Shown here piece by piece: positions 1-12,100 of a stretch of 64,000 nucleotides of DNA. The notes beneath the pieces were generated by a model. That model had not been told where the DNA came from. It did no database searches and worked only from the letters and a program-made list of their open reading frames with translations. Made by a program: the position numbers and the translations under genes. This DNA comes from Gracilariopsis chorda (lineage: Eukaryota > Rhodophyta > Florideophyceae > Gracilariales > Gracilariaceae), in contig NBIV01000223.1 in the NCBI GenBank assembly GCA_003194525.1, positions 84,557 to 148,556 on the forward strand, in the 5' to 3' direction. Numbering within the stretch: the first letter of the stretch is position 1; each line of letters opens with the position of its first letter.

Positions 1-1076
1 CGATAAGGGCTACCTTGTTCGGTTGGACGAAGCTCGCCCACAGATTGTGGTACCTTATCCTTGCAGTCCCACGTGTTACTTCTCTCGCACTATGCGACGC
101 TCAGTGGCCACGTACGTGGGAAGAAGCTCTACCTTACCCTGCGAAGGACTTTTTACTGGCCCTACATGGCATTTGATTGCTACGCTACTGTGAGTTTTTG
201 TACCGAATGCTCGAAGAACTGGGTGAAGCTACACCGGAACTCGAAGAAAATGAAGTTATTCCCTGCTAGGGCGCCACTCCAGTTTATCGCAATCGATATT
301 CTCGGACCTCTCTTCACTAAAAAGAGAGGCAACAAGTTCTTGCTTGTGATCATTGATCGCTTTTCAAAGCTTTTTGGGACTGTCCTTCTTCGAAGGTAAC
401 CGCTTTCACGGTGGCCAAGGCTCTCGTAACGCACTAGATATTTGTCTACAGTCCTCCTGTGGAGGGGCTCTCTGATAACGGACGGCAGTTAGCGTCCACG
501 TTCTTCCAGGATGTCTCTCGCATCCTGGACGTGAAAAACTTGTTTACGACTACCTACCATCCCCAGTGTAATGGGCAAGTGGAACGGTTCAACCGGACTT
601 TGTTCGCCTCTCTCTGTTCCTGCGTTGCTGATCACCCCAACACTTGGGACTTGTATTTGGATGCCTGAACATTAGCATACACTACGCAAGCTCACCGGAT
701 TACCGGAGTGTCACCGTTTGACTTGGTTCTATCTCGTTTACCCCCGCCTGTGATGTTAGAATCCCAAGCCACCTTGGACAATTTTCCATCTGTGGGTCGC
801 TACCGCCAGGAATGGAAGCAATGGTTTACTATACTGCTCCCCGCAGCGCAAAAGTCTATGGAAGGCGCACACGCCCCGTACCAGCAGGATTTTGACGCTC
901 GTGTACAAGATAATGCTCCCCGCATACGGGCTAATATCTACGTCTTCGTAAGTAAGGAATATTATAACCCGGAATGGGAGAAGCATCACAAGCGTTCGAC
1001 TGTGGCGGCTGGACCACTTAAAGTGGTGTCCGTTAAGTCCAACACATTCCTATTGGAAATGGGCAAGGCACACTAG
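1..1076 (+). pseudogene. Ty3/gypsy integrase (zinc-binding and DDE core), broken
   Basis: Integrase inserts the element's cDNA into the host genome. The fragment starts with an HHCC-type zinc-binding motif (SHYATLSGH, then FCTEC at about 208-222) and continues into the catalytic core. All three catalytic acids can be found: Asp in AIDILGP (about 290), Asp in LSDNGRQL (about 475) and Glu in NGQVERFNRT (about 580). The reading frame changes near 385, a TAG interrupts it at 433-435 and another stop ends the piece at 668. The last piece, about 690-1076, begins in the usual MSPFDLVLSR region and covers the integrase C-terminal part. The gene is non-functional as it stands. Confidence 0.85.
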
Positions 1077-2757
1077 CGGATTTGTCGCGATCGTATTGTA
1101 CCTCCCCTTCTTCCTCGTCTGAGTTAGTCCTGGAAACAGGGAAACCGTTCTCTACGAACTCAGCAACGCCGGAAACCCCAGAAATAAATAGAACGACTAC
1201 TCTACCACATCCTAACGCGGGCCTCTCAGATTTATCGACTTTGTCGGAACCCCCAGCTTGACCGGATCGTTCATTTCCAAACATACCTTTGTGTACTCCT
1301 AACACCACGGCCCCTTCGGCGCGCTTCTACACCCTCCATGCTGGATATCCTACTACCACCCCCCTTGCTCCGTCTAAGGAGAGGGAGGGGACCTATCACA
1401 ACGCTGGAAATTTGTTACCGTCGCAACAAGATTTGAGCCATGGAACACGGAAGGTCGATGAAGCCTCGCAATCCACCACACAGGCTTCCAGAACGACCCA
1501 GTTACAACGTATGATACGAAAGAGTGGACGGACATCGCAGTCTGCCTCCCTGCACCAGGGCAATTCCCGGAATCAGGATAGCGATATCGTTTCGCAGACC
1601 CCTCACCAGGGCGTAGTTGCAGAGCCGTCGTTGACAGAATTTCCCGCCAAAACGGATTCCCCAGCACCATTCACACCGCTGATAGCCGGCAGCAACGCAC
1701 GCGTTGGAAAACCAGCAACGCTGGAAAGTTAAGAGACCCTCTTGAGGGAGGAAAGCAGGAATGCACCTCTGGCAACTCAAGTCCATGGCTCTGCAGCCCC
1801 GGACTTGAGAACCATTCAGAACGGGAATATTGTCCGTATTTTGGAGATAGAAGTGCCGAAGTCTCCGCGCAATCGCGGTAATATACCGAGCGTCTCTGAA
1901 AAATTCGGCGTCGTCACCAGGGTTAAACCGGTCGTCCCGGATGATGCATCTCCTGAGGAACACGTCACACCTCAATTGGTGGCAAAGTGCCCGAACAGAG
2001 CGTCCACGCCACCAGCTGTCCAAGCCCCATCAGGGAGTTTGAGGCAACACACTGGAGCACCTGAAGTACCCACCGGATACCGGATGCCAAGACAGTAGTG
2101 CACGGCTCAGCCGGACATTGTAAGGCCCAAGCCAATGGAGGCGGAACGCAAGGAGGTGGTTCAGAACCACATGCCGTGGGAGTCACATGAACGCACGGAG
2201 ATTGTGCGCCCCGCACCAATCACCGCACGACGCGGAAAGCCCCACCAGAGAATGACCTCCAGAACTCAGCCAAAGCGGCAAGAGGCTCGGAAGCCCGCGG
2301 TTCGACCGTACTACCGTCAACATGGGACGGAGGACCCCGGCAAACTAGCGGTACGACCCAATTACCGCAGTACGCGGCAACCGTTCCACGAAGACACCCT
2401 TTTGAGGGATATTATTCCGCACTCTGCGCCGCATCCTCCAAGCGAAGCCAGCACATTGCATCCTGACGCACTCCTGAGGGGAAGTATGCTGTCCAATGGG
2501 CAGCCCTTGACAAGCGAAGCCACCAGACATGGCAAGCCCGGCAAGTATACCAACAAGAATTTGTGATTGACCGAATCGTCGGGCACACCTGGAATCAGGA
2601 AGGTATTATAAGATACAGCGTCCGCTGTTACGGATATGACGCAAGCTGGAACACCATGGAGCCCATCGAACACCTCCCTCGCTCGAAGGGGGTTCAATAT
2701 CACCGCAGCGCGGGTACCGCAAATCCAGCTACGCTGTGCAACGCCCAAGTGAGATAA
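1077..2757 (+). pseudogene. Proline/arginine-rich linker and chromodomain of element A
   Basis: After the integrase comes about 1.4 kb of low-complexity, Pro/Arg/Thr-rich coding-like sequence in shifting frames. It ends in a recognisable chromodomain at about 2551-2710 (EFVIDRIVGH ... YSVRCYGYD ... TMEPIEHLP). In chromoviruses this module sits at the integrase C-terminus and helps direct integration by contacting chromatin. The aromatic and acidic positions typical of the fold (Y.V...GY....T.EP) are present, although the Trp usual in the centre is Cys here. The same module, equally placed, ends the pol of element B at 18360-18520. The frame terminates at 2757. Confidence 0.75.
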
Positions 2758-2901
2758 ACACCCTGCGAAGCCGGGGAAGGTAGGAAAGAAGGTGTAAACC
2801 CTCTTTTTTATGGACTCCGTCAAGGACAGGAATGAAAGAGAAAACGCCGTTCTAAACGGGAAAGTTTACTCAGGAGCCTCGCGCTCCTGTGTGATGCTAA
2901 G

Positions 2902-4720
2902 CTACATTACTGGCTTAGCCATGAAAAGAGACCAGGATACTGGATTAAAGGTTCGACCCCTCCTCATCGTCCGGGGCGTGACCACTCGCAAGGCGGTAAG
3001 CCAAGGCATCCGCCATCGCGGTGACGTCACCCGAAACCTCGGCAGCGCGTCAACCCGCTCCGCGGAGGAAGTGGGCAATGACATCGCTTTCACTTACTGT
3101 ACCCCCGCTTGGGAGTGAATGCCCAGCGCTCGCCGTTAGACAACAGAGAACCGGAAGCACACCCTCGGAAGATTCGTCTACGATCATGTCGGCAACATCT
3201 AGTTCAATGTCCCCCGGCTCTTTGGGTTCGTTATCGACCATGAGGTAATCCCCGCTATACGCGCGGTAGTAATCGTCGGAATCGACGTACTCAATCGGGT
3301 GGTCGTCCGGCACGTGCCGCGGTGCGTCGCAGCGTTACCTCGCCTCTTCGGAGGAAATCTCCCGGAACTCCCAGGGATCGAAGTAGATCAAGTCCACCTA
3401 AAGAGCAGTGTTTCTATCAAGACCCGGACTACCGGTACCACTACCGCCACCGCCAAGCCGACCGCTCTGCTCCAGTGGGACCTCGCTCAGTCAATACTGT
3501 CGATCAAACCAAGTATCTGGAATACTTCATCATTGTTGGCAATGCCCCCAAATGGGGACATTGAGGTCCAAATTTCGAATAGCGGCCCGCACACGTGGTT
3601 GAATGAACCACAGTCGATACTGGTCATTAACCTCAGCGAGGATATACGCTGCAGTGCGGGCAGCCCACTCGGTTACGACTACTGACCAAAGCCCCGACCG
3701 GGGATCCTGAATCAAAAAGGAACCGAGGTACGTGAGTGCTGGCGGGAGCTCAACGTAGCAACCCCGGCAGGCTTCAAGGAACCTCCACCACTCGGGGAGT
3801 GCGACATACCGACCGTGTCGGTGAGGCGGAGCAATCCGCTCAATCGCCACGTTTTGATACGGGACAAAGTACCCGAATCGGGATCGCCAGTGCCGTTCAT
3901 AATGGATGACGTTTTGGAGGACGTTGGACCGGGACTGCTGGGAAAGGTACCGGAGTTCAGCCCAAAGTATCGGTCGTTCCCAACACAGGGCTTCTTGCCG
4001 CGCAGCGTGAAAGTTCCTTTATTCCATAGTCTCGACGCTGGCCAGGCGTTCGCCGTAACCGATTTCATCGCGCGTGCTTAATAGGCTGAGGTCAAAGCCA
4101 AAGCCGATAGGCACCGGGAATTCGAAAGGCCCCCGGCTCTGCCGTTGAAATGCAATCTGCACCAGTGCCGCATGAGCTGCAATCGCGGATTCTCAATATT
4201 TTCTTCGGATATGGTGCACCAGGATGGCGATTCGATTCTGCCAGACTCTCGACGAGGTGAAGAGGCTGGGTAGATCCCCGGACAAAGAACCGGAACCATC
4301 CGCGTAGGCCGTAACCAAATCCTCGTTGAGGGCAGCGATGGGATGGAACCACGGCGCAAGCCGGAGCCGAGAGGCATGACTGCGATTCATTGGATCCAAC
4401 CCTAGAAGGGCGTTATAAGAAGGCCAAGTCGCCGCCGGGATCAATCCGGAAGGAGCCACCGCTGGTGGAAATTGGAACCCATGCTAGGACGCTGTGTCGG
4501 AGTTTGTCTCCCTTGTGGCAAGGGTACCGACCGGAAATCGGTTGTGAAATTCCCGACTGGAGTCGGTCTTAGAGGCTGGTTGTTGTTCATATTCCCCTTC
4601 GAAAGGGTGTGATATGATTGAGTTGAGCAGGAAGAAGATGAGCGTGCACTTGTGGAAGGCTGGTTCGCTGCTTTTGTAGGAGGTTGTTTCTCTGAGGCAG
4701 AGGCTTGACCCGGTGACTCG
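2902..4720 (-). pseudogene. Opposite-strand extra ORF of element A (aORF), decayed
   Basis: This is a protein-coding remnant on the - strand between the chromodomain and the 3' LTR, convergent with pol. I do not recognise its family. Readable pieces include ATWPSYNALL...LAPWFHPIAALNEDL...ADG (about 4430-4200), GRYVALPEWWRF...CRGCYVELPP (about 3800-3720), GLWSVVVTEW...NDQYRLWFI (about 3690-3590), and an acidic tail beginning VPDDHPIEYVDS (about 3313). Each has a counterpart in the same order in element B at 16602-18109. The protein is rich in Trp, Tyr and Pro with an acidic C-terminus; no signal peptide or membrane segment was seen. Several stops and frame changes make this copy inactive. Confidence 0.7.
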
Positions 4721-4785
4721 GAGAGGTTTGGACTTTTATCACCCAATTTCCGCTGGCATTCGCCCGCGTCCGCGGTTGCTTTCCC

Positions 4786-4802
4786 GACTAGGGAGGGGGT
4801 TA
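4786..4802 (+). other. Polypurine tract of element A
   Basis: A purine run (AGGGAGGGGG at 4790-4799) lies immediately before the TG that opens the LTR at 4803. This is the expected place for the primer of plus-strand cDNA synthesis. Its position fixes the 3' LTR boundary and shows that the opposite-strand ORF lies inside the element, not outside it. Confidence 0.7.
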
Positions 4803-5595
4803 TGAAGTGCAATGCCCTCAGGGAGAGATTCTTGGTACTTGGTTCATTTCCCGAATGCTTCGGTAATGTATTAATTGCATGAACTACGACCACTAATAGT
4901 GGATTGGACACGTGGGACACGGAAGTGTCAATTGGCGGTTGGCCACAGTAGTGGGCATGAATCACCAAAGTGGAGTAATTTAGTTAATTCTATTTATTAT
5001 TTTTACACCCATTTCTGGGATGGTTAGTACTTAGTGCGCCGGCGGGTTGCTGTCGCACCAGTAAACTTTCCCCAACCAGGGACCCCAACCTGGGGAATTG
5101 GCTCCAGACCTCACCGCCTTCGCGTCTTCTCTACTCCTCTTTGGAGAAAAGCACCGTCGCATACGGGAAGTCTAACCCCCTTGCCTATCTAAAGGACCAG
5201 AGTATTCGGATTGTTATTCCAGCTCTCTTGGTGTTCGCCTTGTATAAGGTTTATTTACTGGCGCTGCCGTTAGTTTTCGTCACGACACTCGTGACTCAAC
5301 TCTCTCTTGTTTATCCCTTTACAGGGTGGCTTTCCCGCTACCCACGGCTCGTGTTCGCGCGTGCCACTAACGTGGAACCCTCACCTATTTAGAGGACGAC
5401 CTCTTCCATACACCACTCTTACGGATACCCGATTCTTGCCTCAACCTTCCTGCGCAAGTCTTTACGGGTGGCCTTGGCCTTACAACCCATTTTCGTGCCA
5501 GTCATGGGAGGGCTCTACCCAACTGGGCTCACCTTTAACGAGGAAAGATCCCGAACGTCTTTCGGCGCACCCCCACTTCCGGGCATTGCACTACA
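4803..5595 (+). repeat. 3' LTR of element A (793 bp)
   Basis: The LTR runs from TGAAGTGCAATGCCC to GGGCATTGCACTACA, so its ends form an imperfect inverted repeat and carry the canonical TG...CA. The same sequence recurs at 27441-28232 with an almost identical body, and inverted at 28716-29543. Near its 3' end it holds the palindromic segment GGCTCTACCCAACTGGGCTC (5511-5530), which other LTR families in this window share. A small inverted repeat CCCCAACCAGGGACC / CCCAACCTGGGG lies near 5068-5095. The short ORFs across it look fortuitous. Confidence 0.88.
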
Positions 5596-6297
5596 TTGTT
5601 TGCACAAGAATTTAAGCTCAAGTGACCTGGTTGTCTGGTATGATGAGGAGACTGGCGGTAAAGTTAGCACAAGCGAATTGGACTTTCATTGCACGAGGAT
5701 GTCAGTTGTTTTATGCACTTGGGCCAGTCATCATACCAAGGTCAACCTCTGAGCGACACCTGTCCATGAAATAGAAGGATGTTTATCTGCATCTTTCCCC
5801 CCCTCCTCCATGATCAGGCGGACCCACTTGTTCCATTCCCTACGGTGATCTGGATGACTTGACGCGCTTTCCGAGTACGTCGAATTTGCAAACGCAGCAG
5901 GACCGCATTACTGTTTGTTCCTCAACAGAAGTGAGTTTCTGCGAACAGTCTCTCTTGCTAACCATGAGCGCATAGAGTGTGCGAAACTTAAGCACACCCA
6001 GCCACAACCGTTTATTGTGTAGTTATGCATACAATCTCAGTATGATGCTGTGATTGAAAGTTGTAGATCATTTAATTGAACAAAGCTGTAGACAGGTTTT
6101 GTCATAGATAACAACTACGGTTCTGCAATCATAAAAACATATTGCAAAATTCTTATAAACACATGAAACGCCATATGACACATGTCACAAAAAAAAAGTC
6201 GCAACTTTCTTCCAATTCAAATTCCTTGCCTTGTATTACATAATACCATTCACTGCAAACACCCTGCTCATTGCATTCCTCAATTCCAACCTCCAAA
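5596..6297. other. No gene recognised; upstream flank of the Tc1 remnant
   Basis: No ORF here resembles a known family. The open frame continuing out of the LTR to 5752 has no recognisable features. The right part (about 5980-6290) is A/T-rich and probably belongs to the Tc1-type transposon that follows, but I could not fix a terminal inverted repeat. Confidence 0.5.
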
Positions 6298-7310
6298 ATG
6301 GCGAGAGGAAAGCAATTGTCCCAGTTCGAAAAAGGACAAATATCCGCACTCCGCCACGAAGGACTCTCTCTACGACAAATAGCGGAGCACGTACAGCGCT
6401 CAGTTGGAGCTGTCAGAAGCGGTTTAAGTTCGAAACCGAAACGAACTCCACAAACTTTCCCCAAAAAAATCTGCAAACTTCCCCCCAGCAACACTGCGCT
6501 TTGTTACGTGAAGCACGGAAGGGTAATTCTAGTGCCTCCGATCTGAAAAAAGGTCTAAATATCAACATACCTGTTCGTCGATTACAGCAGCTATTGAAAG
6601 AAGATGATACACTCAAGTACTGAAAGATGATGCAAGGCCCAAAGATGACTGAGAATCATATGGTTGGACGTCTTCAATGAGCCCGACGAAACATATCAAA
6701 AGGAGATTTTTTTTGGAACAAAATTGTGTTCTCGGATGAGAAGAAGTTCAACCTTGATGGTCCAGATGGTCTTTCGTATTATTGGCATGAGTTGCAAACG
6801 GAGCCCCGGGGCTTGTCATCCCGTGTTGGAGGGGGTAATTCGGTCATGGTATGGGGTGCGATATCATTGTATGGTGTCAGTGATTTGATATTTTTGACTG
6901 GCACTCAGCATTCTAAGAAGTACCGTGATACATTAGAGCTGGGTATACTGCCTTGGACTGCGGAGTTTCTGGACCTGTTACCATCTGGATTTTTCAACAG
7001 GACGGTGCGTCAATTCATCGCTCAGACTATACTAGAAATTGGCTATTTGGACATCAGATTCGCCTTTTATCTTGGCCTGCTAAGTTCCCAGACCTAAGTA
7101 CAATTGAAAATGTCTAGCGGACGAATGGTTAGGAAGGTCTATGCCAATGGAAAGCAGTTTGAGACGGTCGAAGAGCTCCAGGATTCTATCCTAAATGTAG
7201 GGCGCAGTTTGAATGCAGACTACATGCAAAAAATGTATCGATTCATTCTTAGACGTTTGGTTGGCTCTGATAGACAAGCGTGGTGGTGCTACAAAGTACT
7301 AAAACAATAA
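6298..7310 (+). pseudogene. Tc1-type (DD34E) transposase, broken
   Basis: The start MARGKQLSQFEKGQI followed by LSLRQIAEHV is the N-terminal helix-turn-helix typical of Tc1/mariner transposases. The catalytic region is also clear: FSDEKKFNLDGPDG near 6729 (first Asp), FQQDGASIH near 6990 (second Asp) and TIENV near 7108 (Glu). Thirty-four residues separate the second Asp from the Glu, hence the DD34E class. VMVWGAIS and WPAKFPDL are further family hallmarks. Frames change near 6425 and 6980, and in-frame stops occur near 6623 and 7113, so the enzyme cannot be made. Terminal inverted repeats were not resolved by eye. Confidence 0.85.
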
Positions 7311-7563
7311 TGATGTACAGTTTTACTATATTTGTCATTACGTACTTCGCGTGCTTAAAACGGTTTTGCTGTATGATTTATACATGTACTTTGTATGAAA
7401 CGGGAATTGGTATGAATGCCTACAGCAATCAATTTTGGCACCCTTCTTCTCTTTTGCAAGCGTGATTAGTGCCATACTTGCACACTTGAAACTCTTTCAT
7501 GGACAGTGGGTGCGTGTGCTTGAGGGAGTTGCGCGCACTCTATGCAAGTTGCTTAGAGGAAGT

Positions 7564-8373
7564 TGTAGTGCAATCCGTCTTGGATATTCGGGGTATCTTT
7601 GTAGATGAACCAGGAATATGGGTGGTATCACACTACTGTATTGGTGCCCTGGGGGAAGGGTTTGTTCTGGTTTTGTGAGTGGTGCTGGTTGCCAGCTATG
7701 CTGGAGGAGCGCATATGATACGTGTATGGACCCTGCAAGGTGATCTAGTAGATAGTTCTCGTATATAAGTTGTGGCACTTTCGGCCACCACCCGAACCTA
7801 GTAAAGGAAATCGAGTTACACTCTTCTTCGAGTTCTTTTCGTAGAAGGAGCGTTAGGTGCCTAATCAGTATCCTTCGCGAGTATTCCCCTCCTCAACGGA
7901 GTCGTACCGCGTACGCTGGTCTATGGTTATCCACTCGGAAGCCCAGGAGCTTCTTTTTGTTACACTTAAAATGTGATTCTTCTGTTGTTATATCTGTAAA
8001 AAGGTTAGAACTCCACCCGAGTATTGGGTTCGTTACCGACTCTGTTGTTCTCTCTTTTGTCCGCCGTGTGGCGTCCCTATTTCCACTTTATGTCACCCCT
8101 TCCCCCGGGTCTGTTTCTGCTTTACGCACGACCTGCCGGGTTCTTTTTCCCTTTTCTACTCCCCACTTTCTCCGGATTCAACCTTGGACACAGTACTATT
8201 TTACATTCTTCACCGGATACCGATTCTTTTAACCTCCGTGTTACGTCCATAATCTTGACGGATTTACGCCCGTCAATAGGGATATGATGGCTCTTCCCAG
8301 CTGGGCCATCCCCTGAACAAGGCAATGTTCTGAGCTGCCTTGAGTGGTTTCCCGTTTTGGGTTTTGCAGTACA
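7564..8373 (+). repeat. Solo LTR (about 810 bp)
   Basis: The sequence starts TGTAGTGCAATCC and ends GGGTTTTGCAGTACA. It contains near its 3' end the segment GGCTCTTCCCAGCTGGGCC, which related LTRs here carry at the same place, and this sets the + orientation. No internal element sequence adjoins it. The flanking pentamers (GAAGT and GATTT) do not match convincingly, so the left boundary is less certain. It appears to interrupt the 3' LTR of the copia element. Confidence 0.6.
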
Positions 8374-8546
8374 GATTTGTGGGGCCCGCCGAAATCACAG
8401 ACTGGGCAACTGGCCGCCCCTTTATAGACGCTATTTTCTAATTATTTAACCATAGTTGAAGGAGAGTACCGAATGCAATCTCAACTCGGAGCTGCACTGT
8501 AATTGAGAGAATTGCAGTGCAACTCTCTCTAATTCTACGTCTCACA
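8374..8546 (-). repeat. Fragment of copia 3' LTR
   Basis: Read on the - strand, this starts TGTGAGACGTAG directly after a purine-rich stretch (GTGAAGGATGG), as an LTR following a polypurine tract would. A closely similar segment occurs at 31008-31169. The rest of the LTR is separated by the solo LTR at 7564-8373 or lost. Confidence 0.55.
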
Positions 8547-8806
8547 CCATCCTTCACGAACAACTCTAAATGTTTTGCTTTGGAAACAGAGAATACAAGA
8601 TCATAACTATGCTAAAGTTTTGCAGCTTAACGGATACCGTTAAAAACCTTTTGCACCAGTAAAAAACTAGTAGAAAGAAATAAGCGTACAATACGAAAAG
8701 GTATAGCCTTTGCTTAGTTTGATTTTTCCAAGGTCATTTTCCAAAATTTCTGCAAAAATTCACACCAAAAAGGAATAATGTAGGTTAGACATATCCTAGA
8801 AAGAAA

Positions 8807-10431
8807 TTATCGCAAACCGCAAGGAGTAGAAAGCCTATATAAATGGTCTTTGGAAACAGCTTTCGACATGATGTGCGCTGTTTGAACTTTGCTTTGAATA
8901 TGCGAGATACTTAGGACCCCAGACTTCACAAGTTCTGTAACTTGATTGAACTTCAGTGCAATGTGTTTGTTACTTTCAGAAGTCTTGCACGCATTCACAA
9001 TAGAATTTGCAGTGGAGCTGTCTGTACGAATACGAATTGGGTATATGTCATTCGGATTATCTTCAAGAATGGTACCATTTAGAAGCTCCCAAACCAGTCT
9101 TTGTAACCACGTTAGCAGCTTCCCACAATACCAGAGAGCAATTTATTCACCTTCTACAGAAGACAAAGCAATGATTGTCTGCTTCTTCGTCGTCCATAAC
9201 ACGGGTCCATCATTCACCTTCACTAGTAGGCCAGTTGTAGACTTCTAGTTTTGCGAAAACCAGCCCAGTCCGCTTTACAGAATGCTCCCATCGGAGCACG
9301 ACTTCCTAACTGGAAGTAGAGACAAAGGTTCTTTGTTCCTTTGAAGTATCTTAAGATGCGTTTCTTTGCTGCAAGGTGCCTGTGACAAGGATTTTGTACC
9401 TGTTTCGCCAACATTGATGCCCCGAGTATAATATCAGGCTTCGATGCCACCGCCAATTACATCAGGTGACCAACCAATTTACGGTGTTTTGCGTGAAATA
9501 ATGGTGGAAGAATTTTTTCAATATGAACTCTCACTGAAACAGTACAAGGTGACGTGAATGGAGTCTTTGCCTGGTTCGCATTGCAGAGAATGTATTCCCG
9601 AAGTAGTTTTTCCACATACCTCTCCTGGCTTGCACGAGTGCCGTTCTTATCTCTTTGTAGTTCTAGATCAATGAAAGAATTGGCCTCACCAAGAAGTTTT
9701 ACTTGAAACAGTTTCTTCATTTTGGCCTTAAAGTCTTCCAGGAGAGACTTTGAATCGGACATAGTCACAATGTCGTGTACAAAGACGACAATAATTATTG
9801 TGCCACTTCCTGACCTGTAATTGTACAGCCTACTGTCCGTCTTCCACTGCTTGAATCCCAGTCGAACTACCTCTGTGTGCAAGGGAGATCCCCAAATTTG
9901 TCCCGCTTGCTTTGCACCGTAAATGGATTTCAACAGTAAGCAAACTTTACCAGGAATATAAGGGGAGCCAGAGACATTCTGGGGTTACTCCATTATCAAC
10001 GGTTCTTCTGGATCACCGTAAAGGTAAGCGTTGCTTATGTTTATGGTCTCCAAAAGCAGTTTCTGTGCGGCTGTCTTGGCTAAAGCTAGTCGGAATGTTT
10101 TGAGCCAAGCCACAGGTGCGTACAGATTGTCAGGATCGTAGTCCAAATCTGGTCTTTGCATGTCGCCTCTTACGACACATCAAGCTTTGAGGAGAATTTC
10201 TGGAGGACTTATACTTATATATTTCCAGTTAAAAGTTCACAGGAATGGAAGGCGTTTCATTCCTGCCTTACTTTCAATGAATCTCCAAGTTTTTCTTTCA
10301 ACGACAGCATCGTATTCCCTGTTGATTACTTCTGCCCATTCGGGAATATTTCTTGCTTCCTCAAAGCTATTCTGTACCTTAAACGAGTCGTTTCCATCTT
10401 TCGAGTGAAAGTGTGCAACTAAGCAGTGCAC
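8807..10431 (-). pseudogene. Copia reverse transcriptase and RNase H, broken
   Basis: The RT begins near 10380 with FEEARNIPEWAEVINREYDA ahead of a Thr-Trp, the usual copia RT entry. It continues through MKSIYGAKQAGQIW (about 9933) and GFKQWKTDSRLY. The active-site signature, normally YVDD, reads FVHD (within VVFVHDIVTM, about 9785), so one catalytic Asp is lost. RNase H residues follow (RILRYFKGTKNLCLYF near 9350) and the C-terminal block SNKHIALKFNQV...VSKDHLYRL at 8998-8807. Stops and frame changes separate the pieces. Confidence 0.85.
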
Positions 10432-10481
10432 AAGAGTGGCGTCATGGTACTCCTCTTCTTATTCATCGAGTCGCTTCTCTG

Positions 10482-11394
10482 TGTAGTGCAATACGTTCCC
10501 GCGTACGGGCGATGGTGAAACTCATATCTGAGGTGTACTCGGTGCGAGCGATGAAGCGGGATGCATGAATTTTAGCCCCCGTTTACCGGGCTAATTAGCG
10601 GTCGGGTTACCCAGGGTGGTTATGGGAACATTCATATTTTGCGGTACTTGCCTGGCAAGGGTGGTGGACACGTGGCTACAGCCCCGGCCAGGAGGCCCAA
10701 AACGGCTACTTATTTTAGTGTAGTTTAGGGGTTAATTTTACTTAGTCTAGTGCACTACCTACTGTACTGCACTGAGCTAGTACTTGAGCGTCGGCCGCAC
10801 GACGGCAAGCTCACCAAGAAAAGGAACAAGAGTTCGGCTCTGACTCTATTCGCCATGCGAAGTGTCTAACTCCTCGCGGAGGTACACCGCTTGCCCGATA
10901 GTTTCACCCGACTCGCACCACCGAGGAGACCGTGCTCGTCGTACCCAGTGGGTTGTGACCACTCGTGGTATTCATTGTTGTCGTGTGACCGCCCGTACAG
11001 GCCCTATCTCCGCCCCAGTTTTGGGTATTGATATTACCGACGTGTGTCGTGAGACCGTGAGACCATCTCTTCCCCTCATATCCCCTAACCGCCGCGCGGT
11101 GCGTGTTCGTGTGTGTGTATCGGCACCCCCCTCCGGGGTCTGTTCCCGCTTTCCACACGCCCCCGTCGGGTGGTCCCTTTCCCTCTTTTGTTCCCTTGTT
11201 CGCAGGCTACTTCCGGACCAGCCGTGGTTCCGACCCGTTCTAACCCCTAAACCTCCGAGGTACATCCAGGCTCCCGACGGAGTTACACCCGTCATACGGG
11301 ACACGGAGGGCTCTACCCAGCTGGGCCTACCTCTCCAAGAGAGCAAGGCTTCGAGCTGCCTTGGGTGCCTTTCCCACACCGGGATTGCACCACA
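10482..11394 (+). repeat. Solo LTR (913 bp) inserted in the copia element
   Basis: The LTR runs from TGTAGTGCAATAC to GGGATTGCACCACA and is flanked on both sides by the pentamer CTCTG (10477-10481 and 11395-11399), an exact target-site duplication. It carries GGGCTCTACCCAGCTGGGCC at 11308-11327, like the other LTRs here. With no internal sequence left it is a solo LTR formed by LTR-LTR recombination. Open frames across it are fortuitous. Confidence 0.88.
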
Positions 11395-11460
11395 CTCTGC
11401 TTTTCTCCGGCTCAAGGAAGAGAAGTCAAGTAGCGTGTTTATGGATGGTAGATAGTCGTT

Positions 11461-12100
11461 TGATACCTTGAAACCTTTTTGCCTGACAATGATCACCTTC
11501 TCGATGGAAGGAATGTAAACTCTGTATATCGTTTGAGTGCTTTGCATTCCAACGAAGTGTCCCTTCAAAGATCGAGGTAGTAATTTCTCGTTCGGTGCAG
11601 TATCAGAACGATCAATATACGCATGAACTTTTTGTCCGAACCTAAATAGAGCGGAGAACTCGGGCTTTTTACCAAATAATTCCGTGTAAGGGACCTTCAT
11701 GCCGATTCTGGAGTTAAGTAGGCGGTTGCGTATCCACTTTTCATGGGATATGGCTTCTTCCCAAAGCTGTAGTGGTAGTTTGGATGCGTTGAGAAATGTT
11801 CGAGTGGTCTGCCACAAATCCTGGATGATTTTCTCAGCTGCACCGTTCGACTCGTGTGCATAAGGTGGTGTGTATTCAAGGATTATTCCATAGTTCAATA
11901 CATAAATGAAGAACTCGTTCGCTTCATTCTCACCCGCTCCCTCAAGGCAATGGCGGTATAGATTGCTCCTTGGCTGTTCATTTTCAGCGAGATCCTTCTA
12001 CCACTTTATGGAGAAGAAGAACTGTGATTCAGTCGATAGGTAGTTAATCGACGATGCTATTGTGTGGTCATCAAGGAGTACCTGCATGTACTTTGATCCT
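11461..12100 (-). pseudogene. Copia integrase, C-terminal part, broken
   Basis: The core end reads GIILEYTPPYAHESNGAAEK, where the Glu of the copia integrase triad lies (HESNGAAEK, about 11860-11835). It is followed by the typical C-terminal block LPLQLWEEAI, PYTELFGKKPEF and the conserved FGQKVHAYI. Residues further upstream (to about 12100) are readable only with an in-frame stop near 12000. Downstream the frame runs into the solo LTR. Stretches between 12101 and 12725 should hold the N-terminal integrase and protease but are too decayed to delimit. Confidence 0.75.

Larger units (their letters stand above)
1..5595 (+). mobile_element. Ty3/gypsy chromodomain retrotransposon, 3' half (element A)
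   Basis: The window opens inside a Ty3/gypsy element read on the + strand. The order visible is integrase zinc-binding domain, integrase core, linker, chromodomain, an ORF on the opposite strand, a polypurine tract, and a 3' LTR ending at 5595. Gag, protease and RT would lie before position 1. Every coding part is broken by stops or frame changes, so this is a dead copy. It is related in layout to element B at 15352-27065 but clearly diverged in sequence. Its LTR family occurs again as a solo copy at 27441-28232 and, inverted, at 28716-29543. Confidence 0.85.

Noticed and set aside
1033-1308. Many overlapping 60-170 codon ORFs across elements A and B on the non-coding strand
   Set aside because: They are mirror frames of pol or linker sequence with no conserved content between the two elements, unlike the opposite-strand ORF reported above.
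10972-11898. 308-codon - strand ORF as one gene
   Set aside because: Its first half is copia integrase and its second half lies inside a solo LTR with exact target duplications, so it is a chance fusion.
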